From the NCBI GenBank assembly GCA_038030265.1, contig CM075942.1, forward strand, positions 14,280,029 to 14,344,028: a stretch of DNA of 64,000 nt, given 5' to 3'. The notes beneath the pieces were generated by a model. That model did not search any database, was not told the origin of the DNA, and saw only the letters and a program-made list of their open reading frames with translations. Origin of the DNA: Corythucha ciliata (taxonomy: Eukaryota > Arthropoda > Insecta > Hemiptera > Tingidae). Both the position numbers and the translations under genes were made by a program. Positions 1-10,800 of this stretch are shown here, piece after piece. The first letter of the stretch is position 1. Each line of letters begins with the position of its first letter.

Positions 1-530
1 CAAAGGCTAGTCTAGCATGGAGTATACGTACCGAATATGATGCTTCTAGAATCAACTGGTGATTTTTAGTGATTTTTTGACCATTTCAAGCCCCCCTCCC
101 CCCCCCTCTAACACGATCGATTGGGCCCAAATGCAATACCGAACAGGGTCTTATGACTACTTATTTTTGTGCCAAAGCGCGTTCCGCTAAATTAATTTCT
201 TCGAGAGTTATCGTGCTAACAAGACCACACGCTTACTTCCACTCCGGGGGCAACACCCCCTCCCCTTCGACTTTATAAAAAAAATAAAATGGGAATCAAA
301 GGCTGCTCTAACATGGAGTATACGTACCGAATATGATGCTTCTAGAATCAACTGGTGATTTATAGTGATTTTTTGACCATTTCAACCCCTATTTTCCCCC
401 CTCCACCTCAACCGATTTGGCCCAAATGCAATACCGACCGGGGTCTTATGACTACTGATTTTTGTGCCAAAGCGCGTTCCGCTAAATTGATTTCTTCGAG
501 AGTTATCGTGCTAACAAGAAAACGGCGCGT
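1..530. repeat. Two-unit tandem duplication, period 296 bp
   Basis: Positions 1-~235 and 297-~520 are near-identical direct copies. Both begin with 'caaaggct', share the run 'atggagtatacgtaccgaat', and continue through 'tcgagagttatcgtgctaac'. They differ by scattered substitutions and by the length of a C-rich tract. The second unit diverges after about 520. No coding potential is evident; the short open frame over 355-567 lies inside the repeat. The array may continue to the left of the window. Confidence 0.85.
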
Positions 531-3500
531 TAAACAGTGGCATTTTTCGACACCGTGCGTGAACTAACGCCCCTGAGCTGCCCAGCGAGGTACATGTGCA
601 TGTGCATTCGTGCGGTCCCTGAAAACGTGTGACCGTGTGCAGGTGGTTAAAAAATGGTGGCATCACAATAAGAACACCTTCATTGACTCTTCAGATCGAA
701 AATTCGTCACAATTTTAGTCACAATTCCCCGAGTCGAGAAACCCCAAAATATTGAAGTTGGAGGTTTACAGTGGTCAGAGCTTGCTGTGGTTGCGCTTTC
801 TTTGTGGTTGGACCCAGAGGTTTAAAGCTGGGCGATTTTTAGACTGAATTTTTTCAAAAGAGTTTCGATTTGACCCGGGGACGTGATCTATGAGTCCCTT
901 CTGCCCCTTGGACACTGCTCCATGGCCCCTGGAAAACGTGCCAAAGAGATTTTTAAAAAAAGAGTGTGGGGTGGGGGTTGAACGCTCGCAGATTTATTGG
1001 TTCGTCGTGTCCAAAACTCGTCAGTGCTAGCTGCGGGGCATGAGGGCCCATTCCGTCCCACGGGTTCAGTTCATTTTAGTCGGGATGTGAAATTTTTTCC
1101 CAAACAGTCAATTGACGTTAAATTGGTTCCCTCTCTCTCTCTCATTTTTCCGGCGTTCGAATTTCCATAATTTTTTCAATATTTCAGTATTCGAAGATTG
1201 AGCCCGCTGTTCCCACAGAAACAGAAGGGTTCAATAGGACACCACGAATTTGGGTTTTTTTCTCTCAATTTTAGCCTTGATTGAGCGGTTTTTTTTCTTC
1301 TAAATTTTAGCTAGCCGAGAATGAGCGCTTTTACTCAATTTTAGCCGTAAACTTTCAACAATAACCCCGCCCGCGGATTTCGATAGGCTACTCTCTCTCT
1401 CTGGAGTCGATTAAATCGACGGAAAACCAACGATATCCATTTTCGGCTACTTCGAGGGTCCGATAATGAACGTCTTGAATAGGTCTAATCTGACCCCAAA
1501 TCCGCAAAAAAATGATTTTTGATGGGGCCGAACTAGCAAAATTATTGTGTTTCGTTCATTTATTATTGTTTATCTTTTTCAATTAGCCAACCCTACCGAA
1601 TTCAAGTTCTGAATTCGCAAACCTCGCGAAATTTGCTTTTTGAAGAAGTCAAGCCCACGAGAATGACATTTTTACATCGAGCCAGCCAGAATTTGAATTT
1701 TGGAGGAGCCAGAAATTGAATTTTTAAGGAACCTAAACCAGCGAAACGTTTTTTTTTTTAAGGAGACAATCCCGCGAAATTGCTTTCTCGAAGTGCCTTA
1801 GGAATGTGGAAATACCTTCCACGGGCAAGTTTGACCCCCACCCCCCATCTGGCATCAGAAAAGTCACCTCCAAAGATGTTTCTGGTAACCGCACACAACT
1901 GTCAAACCCGCGAGGATCCACTGCGGCTGGGTAACCTGGGGAGGAGAGGCGAGAAAAATTCGCTTGACACACAACCTGGCCTAAGAATCTGCCCTTTAGT
2001 TAAAATTATGGCAATTTTGTGTCGAAAACTACAGTTGTTTTTTTTTTTTTACCCAACAATGCGACAAACAAGAAATGGGAATGCCCCTAAAAATAGAGCC
2101 CTCTACCCTTCCAAATTCAGAACTCGACTTGGAAACCGTCAACCTAGCGCACTGGAAAAAGAATAATAGTAGAAACGATAGCGGAAAAATGTCAAGGGTC
2201 CCTGAAAATGCAGGAATCATGACTTCTTCAGCGTGGGGGAGTTAATTTTCAGAAATGTCGAGCAAAATTTTGCTACATTCATGAATAATTTTCTTCGGGC
2301 AGAACCTATAGCTTTTTCAAAGTGGTTTGGGGGTGAGGGGGTGGATGTACTGGTATTACACTTTTTTTAAGAGACAGATTAGCATTTACCTGTCCATTCC
2401 TTCCATCACAGACTAATGAGCTCGAGAATGGCGTTACGCAGTGACAAAATTGATAACTACGCCCGTCAAAACGTGACATTTTTTTCTTTGTGTATACTAA
2501 GGCCACTGAATTTGCCCCATCCTGCACTCGAAACGTGTTCATTTGAACACAGATAGCAATGAATTCTGCTCTATTTAGTTGAGAAACAAACGGTTAAGAC
2601 ACACAGACAAATAAAATTGATTATTCGGCCAAAGCGAGCGGAAATATTGTCATTTGGCCGACCCATAGCAAGAAGATATTCAGGCCTTCGGCTAGTAATC
2701 TTGAACGTCCGGCCCAAGAATTCGGTATTAAGGCCACGATTCTGACTATTTCGACTAAAATTTAGGCGAAATTTTCTCAGAAATTAAGGAAAAAGGGTTT
2801 GATTCCAATGGAGGAAATATAGCCCGAAAAACGGGCATATCAGTCATAAGATTAAGACTTTTGCCCCTAGGTGTGATTGATAGGCCAACAAAAAAGGTAA
2901 TTTTTGTCCTAAGTACTTTGGCCCACTGTACAGCAAACGATTTTACCCACAGAAAATTCCTGGAACTTGAAGCCTTGGAGTGTCTGACCTGTTGGGTCCA
3001 TTACAAAGTGCACTTGTTTTTTTGATGGTCAACAGATTAGAAAGTCCCGTGGTTGCTTACTTATGAAGGAAACAGATCCCAAGAGTGGCAGGGCACTACT
3101 GAGGGCATTATAATAAATAGTAAAAATCTTTTTAAAAAACAAGATCAAAGCTCGATCTTGTCTTCCATCAATCCAAAGCAAGTTCGCTTTAGGCTAGGGT
3201 TACTATGCATGCGATTTCTGACGAAAATGTGATACGACGAGCTCTGACCAATTCGCTCAAACAAACAAACGTCTAATTTTCAATGAAAGTGGTTACTATG
3301 TGAGAGAAATCCTCGTCAAAATACGTACGGGGCACAAACTCGTCAGGATAAATTTTCGTCAGAAATCGCATGCACAGTAGTAACGGAAGCCTTACACTGC
3401 ATACTCAACAAAACTATTTGTGAACAGAAAATCGTCAATACTCACATTTCCTGACATTTCGAAGTAATTATTTCACGCAAAAATCACAAAGCCAGGAAAA

Positions 3501-3838
3501 TTCTTCTCACCAAAGTCTCAAACGCGATATTTCTTGCACACCATCCAGTTTTCTCAGATCCCCTTATTGACAAAACAATTGTTATCAGATAACCTATCAG
3601 TCCAAAAAAAATCTTGTTTTTACCGCTTTCAGGTCGAATTTTGTTGACCAAATTATTTTCTGGAAGTGACAGTCATTCGGATGCTAAAACATTGCATCCT
3701 AAAGTCCCTTTGAGCTTTCTAAAATCCTATAAAATGGACTCTTCAATGGCAAAATGCCCATTTTTTGATGCAACCACTTTTTATTATTTTTTTCAACATA
3801 ATCGAAGCAACAATGGAATGGTCATTATAAATTACTTA
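530..3838. other. Non-coding, repeat-rich DNA downstream of the TBC1D9-like gene
   Basis: No open frame here matches a family I know or has convincing splice signals. Recognisable contents are a short block of minisatellite motif A near 1258-1345 and degenerate motif B near 1560-1800. There are also CT microsatellites near 1133 and 1391. Around 3190-3370 an inverted similarity is visible ('tgcatgcgatttctgacgaa' against 'gtcagaaatcgcatgcacag'). The rest looks unique and non-coding. Confidence 0.5.
3190..3385. mobile_element. Small inverted-repeat element (MITE-like)
   Basis: The left end near 3195-3225 ('ggttactatgcatgcgattt') is mirrored by the right end near 3360-3390 ('agaaatcgcatgcacagtag'), giving terminal inverted repeats of about 25 bp around a core of about 150 bp. 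The interior repeats 'ctcgtcaaaatacgtacggg' and similar words. No coding capacity is seen. The ends are approximate and I could not identify a clear target-site duplication. Confidence 0.5.
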
Positions 3839-4174
3839 AGGTGCGTTTACACTGAAGTGTCGCGCTACATTTATGTAGCTACACAAATGTAAAGTGTCAG
3901 ACATATGTTTTTTGACTGTACAAATTCTATAAAAATGTCTGGTAGTTTGTGTTTACACCAAGGAAATTTGTGTGTGACACTTATAGCGTTCCCCATTTGC
4001 ACAAAATTCTGCATTTGGGCAGTTCATTTCCACCCGTCTTCACTGAATTAAATCATATGTTAGTGGAGAAGACGGGTGGAAATGAATAGCCCCGTTGCAG
4101 AATTTTGTGCAAATGGGGAACGCTATAAATTTCAAGCAATGAGTGTAGCGCGACACTTCAGTGTAAACGCACCT
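3839..4174. mobile_element. 336-bp foldback MITE with TTA target-site duplication (PIF/Harbinger-like)
   Basis: The ends are inverted copies. The left begins 'aggtgcgtttacactgaagt' and the right ends with its complement 'acttcagtgtaaacgcacct'. A second inner pair ('agcgttccccatttgcacaa' against 'ttgtgcaaatggggaacgct') makes most of the element fold back on itself. TTA flanks it at 3836-3838 and 4175-4177. A 3-bp TTA/TAA duplication is typical of PIF/Harbinger elements, so that class is inferred. It has no transposase frame, so it is non-autonomous. Confidence 0.8.
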
Positions 4175-4630
4175 TTACATTAATAAAACGGATACAACAA
4201 ATTGTTATGAGTAGTAATAAACAAATCATGATCCATTCGCACGCGAGTCAAGTCGTAATAATCAGTTCTACAGTTCGGTCATCGGTAATAAACTCACGCG
4301 TTTTCACGGTACTTCAAATTGTAACAAAATATACATACCTACTTCCGTCTTTTAAAAATAACACGTCATGTACGGTGGCATTCACAGAGATGGAAGGGAA
4401 TGCTCTAATGTTACAATAGTGCCATAAGGTACCGTATTCAGAAATTTTCCTTCAATTTTTTTCGTTTCGTAGAGTTTTCAATAAGGAAGATGTCTGTATA
4501 CGGCCCGGTTTCATCGAGGCAATATAAAGTATGTCAACGATTCTGAAAAAATAAACATAAATAAAAAAAAACGATACGTATTATACTCTTTTAAAAATTA
4601 ATAGGCGAAAGAAGAAAAAAACGATTTTCA

Positions 4631-4864
4631 TTAGCTCGCATTGGCCACAAGAGACGGGAAACGGTTTTTACGTAACGTAGCGAGGCATGAGCTTAAATCA
4701 ACTTTTCTACTGAAAAAATCCACAATAGGTTGACAAGTGAGGATGGTCGCCATAAACTGTTCGACAGCTATAGACCATTCAGCTTCTTTCCCTGGGTTTC
4801 CATTCAAGTCCGGAAGCTGTTCGTTGGGAAAGGCGATTTAGATAAAATTCGATTAAAAATTTAC

Positions 4865-4898
<34 letters not shown>

Positions 4899-7800
4899 AT
4901 TTACAGGTTTATCTTCCGGCCATTCCCCCGCGGGCGACATTGTGGCCTCGCCTGAATTATCCCGGTCGGAGTAGAATTTCTTGCCAACTTCTCCTAGCTT
5001 GGTCAACAATGCCACTATTTAATAAATCGAAAGTAATTATTAATTTTGCCTTTGAAATAGTGTGTAGGGGTGGGGGCTGGTGTGGAAACATTCGTACCCA
5101 ACGTAGGAAGGGCATCGCTGATTTCAGAATCATTCAAATGAACGAGGATGTCATCCAAAGTCAAAGAGAGGGCGCTGAAATGTCCGTAGGACATTCTGGG
5201 AAGACTTCGATCATTTGCTACGCTCAGTTTGTTGAAAACCATCGACCTGAGAGATGAAATGCTCCAAACATCTTCGTTTCCCTCGCCGCCACCACTACCG
5301 ACTCCTGCGGATAAAAAACAACAAAAAAATGACTGAGTTTATAGGTGCATGAAAAGAATTTTCGATACAACAATGACTATTTTTCAATTTTCTTCTAAAA
5401 AGTAACAAATTGGGGCGGAAAACTACAATTTTGTCCCAGGTAGAGCCCGATTCTTAATGTATAAAACTTATGCCAGAGAAATCTGTCTCATTTGACGCAA
5501 GGAAAAAACGTGTTTTCAAGCCCAGAAATCAGGAATTTCAGGTCTACAACTGGCAATTTTACATCCAAAAACCGGCTGTTTAACCGTAAAACTGGATATG
5601 GCCTCCTCGGCAGCGTGGACCAACCTCTATGAGGTCCCTTAAAAATTGATAAAAAGAACATGCATTTTTACGTAGCGTTAAATTATATATTTTTCTCAAC
5701 AAGGTTAATTGCCTGCAAAAACTACAATTTCCTGTTTTCTCAAATTAAGCTGCAAATAACCATTTTTTCTTTATTTTAGCCAAGAATTAGCGCTTTTCCT
5801 CAACTTTGACCGCAAAATAACACTTTTCTCCAATTATTCTCAAATTCAGCCGTGTTTTAGCGGATTTTGCCCTTTTAACGGCGAATTTTTATTTTAAAGC
5901 TATGAATGAGGAATTTTTCTAAATTTTACCTGTGAATTGACATGGGCAATTTCTCCATTTTTAAAAGCGCTTTAATTTTTTTTTGTTCAAACATTTTAGC
6001 CGTAAAGTCATGGTTTTATCCCGCAAATTATCCATTTTTCTTAGCCGCTAATTAGCCATTTCAGCCACGAACCAGCGCTTTTTCTTAATTTTAGCCACGA
6101 AGTTGCGTTTTGATCCCACGAAATAACGATTTTCTCAAATTTGCCTCTATTTTAGTCGCAAAATTGACTTCAGAATCCAAGAATTGGCATTTTCTCAATT
6201 TTACATGTGAATGAGCGCTTTTTTTTTTTACATTTTACCCACAAATTAGCACTTTTTCCCAGTTTCATTCGCAAAGTAGTGTTTTTATTCCCCGAATTAG
6301 AGACTATCCTAAATTTAAATCCTGATTTGCCGATTTTACTCAAATCAGCCGCTAATTGGAGTGTTTTTCACATTTTAGCCGCGAATTAGCGTTTTTTCTC
6401 AATTTGATATGTGAATTAACGCTTTTGCTCAATTTTAGCCACGTGTTTTTATTCCGCTAAATAGCATTTTTCTCCATTTTTAGCTGCCAGTTTGCGTTTT
6501 TTCTAATTCTAGAAGCCAATTAGCGATTTTTCTCAATATCAGCCACTAATTAGTCGAACTCGCGAAGTATGGGATTTTATCCGTTACATTGTTGTTGTTT
6601 TTAAACAGTCAAATCCATGAAACTGGTTTTCTGAACAAGCCAATCCCACAAAATTGATTTTTGTAAGAACCAAAATCTGAAATTTGTTTCATGATTGAGG
6701 AAAAACCGCCGTTTATCAGAAGCCAAATAAATTGTTTGATAGGAGCCAGGCACTCGCGAAATTTGGTTTTTTAAATAAAGGCAACCCACAAAATTGGGTT
6801 TTTAAAACAACCAAGCCAGAAAGTTCAAAATCCACGAAATTTTGGCTTTAAATGTGCCAAAAACGCACAAAATTTGGTTGGTCAGGCCAAAATCAGGGAC
6901 ATTTGGCTGTGAAAGAAGTGAACTCGCGACATTGTTCTTATAGAAAGAGCCAAATCCACGAAATGTTATAGTGTTTTCCATTTGCATAAAATTCAGCTCT
7001 CGAGGCGAGCATTTCGCTCTCAAGGCAAGATCTAAATACTAATTAACTGTGGTCGTATGCATTTCGGGCTTGAACAGTGACCCCTCCTCAGCAAATGACT
7101 CCTTGCACTGCAAATGACACAACAGTTGTGTCATTCAAGGGATCACTGTTCGTGCCCGAAATGCATACGCCCACAATAAAGAAGACTGCAAGTACGGATG
7201 TAATTAGTTATTGAATGGGAGAGGAGAATTGAAATTGAGATTGTTAGTAAGATCGCTTAAACTACGAGGTAGGTAATGCATGCGAAAGTTGTAGCCGAAG
7301 TAGCCTACATTGTCAGTCTTCCCTCGTTGAGGTGCATCAACGAACCGGTTTCGGCTACTCGCTATCTTCAGCGTATGGAAGTACAACTGAAACTCAGTTT
7401 TCAGTAGTTGAGTTTCAGTTTTACTTCCATACGCTGAAGATGGCGAGTAGCCGAAACCGGTTCGTTTTGACGCAGCTCAACGAGGGAAGACTGGCAATGT
7501 AGGCTCCTACGACTACAACTTTATGCATGCATTATGTTATCAAAACCATAATTATGTGGGGAAAAAGGACAAATTCATAACTCTGCCTCTGCGGATCGTC
7601 GAATCCAACACAAGCTCTTCCTTTTTCTCTAATTTCCAACAGTGTATTCACAATATTATCCCTCTCATTCCATAGGCAAATATGAAACGGAAAAAAATCC
7701 TACATTGTGTGCTAATAATCGATTGATACCATGACCGGTACAAAAAACATAAAGGCAAGTAAGTCGGGTGTAATCTACTCTACTAACAGACTGCCTGCAG

Positions 7801-10800
7801 GTACAGCCGCCCGCAAAGAGTAAATTCAAACTCATGCTCATGATGGCAATACTCAGGAATTCAGAGTTTTTAATACTTAACATTTTCTCGTAGAGGAAGT
7901 AAGATAAATTAAATTTTGAGTAAACCATTGGAAAGCTGAGAAAGTAGGGGTTAAAAATCTATAAAAAAGAGCTAAATCCTGATTTGTGCTATTTAAATCA
8001 ACTGAAAACGCGATATAAGGCTTCTCGCCCAAAAACAGAAAACATCCGTGAGTGCATCTAAGAATGCAATTTCACGGACCGGGCTTTTGGGCCTGGATTT
8101 CTTTACGAAACCAAATTGGGCGGATTTGGGTTTTTCAAGAATCAATTTCGGGGCTTTGACTCTGCAAAAAACTTTTTTCCCTCGTTCGGCACTCAACCCC
8201 ACAGGATGTCTGCCCTATCGAATTTTTCCCGTGTACTTCGCGGAGTGTATGATTGACGGTGGGTGAGTGGGGAAATCTGTGGGGTGGGATCGGGGTGGAT
8301 CACCCTTCCCGCTCTTGGCCTTAAATGATCGATACATATTTCCTTCGCGTTTCTAAACAAAATCAGCGACCACAAGCCTTTCACTGTCGCCATCTAGGTC
8401 CAGATTGGTATATTCGGAGTCCAAAAAGTAATAGTATGTCGCTAACGTACTTAAAAACAGATGCCAATACGGGTCCTGTTCGTTTAGCGTTGAGAACTGC
8501 ACGAGCGGGGTTATGTAGCTGATCAACTATTTCTGGGCGTAAAAAAAAGGACTGGGGGCCCAAGGATGTGGAAACATTAAGCTAATTCTTACTCCACATT
8601 AAATGGCCAGAATCCACTCACCCAGACTGCAGGATGGTTTTTCAAGGACGGGCGTCGATGAGGCCGAGCTCGAACCAAAACTAAAGGATCCGTCTTCGAA
8701 ATATTCCGTTGCCTCCGAAGCGATTTCCGATCCATCTACGGTAAAAAATAAAAAAAAGGGTACAAAAAAATAGTGATATTGTACTTGTATTTACGGCATC
8801 TTACCTGGTAACATTTGATTTCTAGTTTCGACGGACGGAAGCAGAGGAGGAAGGTGAAGGATGTACAAAAGCCGTATCTGAATTGTCAGTTCGGCCGTCG
8901 AACAAAGGCCAAGAGCATACGCTACTTCTTTGACATTCAATATTCCGTCGTGATCTCCGTCATGAAGCTACCTCAAATCGAATTGAATTTGGGCATTTGT
9001 AACTCAAGAGCAAACGCTTACACGAAATAAACGGCAGGCCAGGTCTTCGGAGCGACTTCCTTTACTCCACGGACTAATACCGTCGAATAACTGTTTGAAA
9101 AGATCGAAGTCAACTTTGTAGGCTTCGTAGGGAGGTTTCGAAGGATCGTAGCTGAAATAATAATAAAAAAAACTCTTTAGATGAACAGTAAGATAAAAAG
9201 GCGATGAAGGGAGTATTACCCTTCGTCAGGCCTTCGCGTGGATACAAGTTCCTCCCTTATGTAGGAGACGAGATCCTAGGCGGTAAAAAAGTGGCAGGGG
9301 ATGAGTTATACTGAGTTATAAAAAAAAATAAAAAGTACCTCCAGTTGGTCTTCGTTGAAAAACCCGATGTCCTTCAAACTGCGTAAAATATTTCGACAAA
9401 TGGTGTTTTCTAAATTCTGTACAACTTTCAATCGATGTTTAACTCTAAGGGACTCTATTTTCTCGGCGGAAATTGTCGTGCTGTACTTGGCGTAGGACGC
9501 ATACAGCAATTGCTGTACTGATATACTCTACAGAAAAATGATTCATTAATAGAATTTATACCACCGAGTTGACCGAATTCTAACTTTGTTGACTGTTGCT
9601 CCTTCCTTGAAAATTACTCCTTCATCCTTATTCTCGTGATAAATCCCCTGTAAATACTCGGTGAGAAACTGCATGGCTTCACCGTCATCATTGCATTTCA
9701 ATAATTTCTCCTGGTTGGCTTCAAGAATGGTTAGAGCCACCATGAAAATAACTTTGGCTCCGTCGTAAAAGAAGCAGTCAACGATGTTGACGGCACTTGT
9801 GTAGGACATTACGCTTAAAAAAAAAAAAAAAAAAAAAAATAGAAAATAAAATTTCGCCGAAATAGTTCTGTTTACCTGAGGAAAATTGTGAGAAACCAAG
9901 ACAGGGAAATCATTTTGATCATGCCGAGTTGTTTCAAAGACTTGTGAATTTGAGGCAAATGTTCTAAAATCAGATTGTCTAGCACTTCCTGGTCGATTAA
10001 AGCACCGACTACTTTTGTGTTGTAATAGTCTGGCAAAAGGTGTTCACAAAGACACACTAAAAGCCAAAAAGCTTCTTCCTCGGAGCAATAAATGAGCATA
10101 ACTGAGCTGACGATATTCATCGCTTGGCAGTATCCTGGAAATAAAAAATATATAGTTATATATTATAACTATAGTTACTCAAAACGTTAACGTTATAGTT
10201 ACTCAAAACGTTAACTGCTTAACGTTAAATGTTAGGGGTTAACTGCTCGTTAATCCCTAACAAAAAAAAACCGTTACTCGTCATTTTGTTAGTAGCGTCG
10301 TGGAAGTAACAACAACTCTTTACTTTTCCCGAAACCAATCAGTTTGTAGGGCGAAATTACTACAACAGATTCAGGCGGGGATCTAGGGACAGTTTTAAGA
10401 TGGGATGGTTTTCTATGCACTATAGAAGGAAAGGGAAAGAATATCGAACAAGAATCACGATCCCCAGGGAGTGAGAGGGGTGTTAGTATGTTCTTGATGA
10501 TGGCCCCTGAGCTCCCCTTGGATTCACGCCTGTCATGTAGAAGCTACATATTTGAGAAATTTGATGAAATTACCTGGGATTAATGAGTGAATGTGGGGAA
10601 AAATAGGATTCGCCCTCCTACCACGAGATGCCTTCGTGTTATTCAAGGAGGCAAAAATTGAGCGTTACACGATGTCGTTGTTTTCGGCTTTTCGGCCGAT
10701 TTTCTCGGGAGCGACCCGCCTCTTGCTGTGGCAGCCGGGCCACGGATGGGGCGGTGTGCCGGTTAAAGGTCGGCAACGGCCTAGGCACCGGTCATTCGAA

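Larger units (their letters stand above)
5305..8621 (-). other. Large intron of the TBC1D9-like gene, filled with minisatellites and foldback elements
   Basis: This 3.3-kb intron joins coding exons 8622-8735 and 5098-5304. It carries motif A (about 5690-6590), motif B (about 6600-6970), a 127-bp inverted-repeat element (7049-7175) and a 260-bp palindrome (about 7275-7534). A second motif-B patch is near 7990-8180. No extra exon matching the family was found. Confidence 0.8.

Noticed and set aside
5690..6975. Possible CRISPR-like regular repeats
   Set aside because: The genome is eukaryotic, the units are strongly degenerate, spacing varies, and there are no unique spacers or cas genes.
8381..8563. 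Open frame on the minus strand ('[15 protein letters not shown]') inside a TBC1D9 intron
   Set aside because: The flanking exons (8622-8735 and 5098-5304) already join in phase and match the family. This sequence does not align to it.
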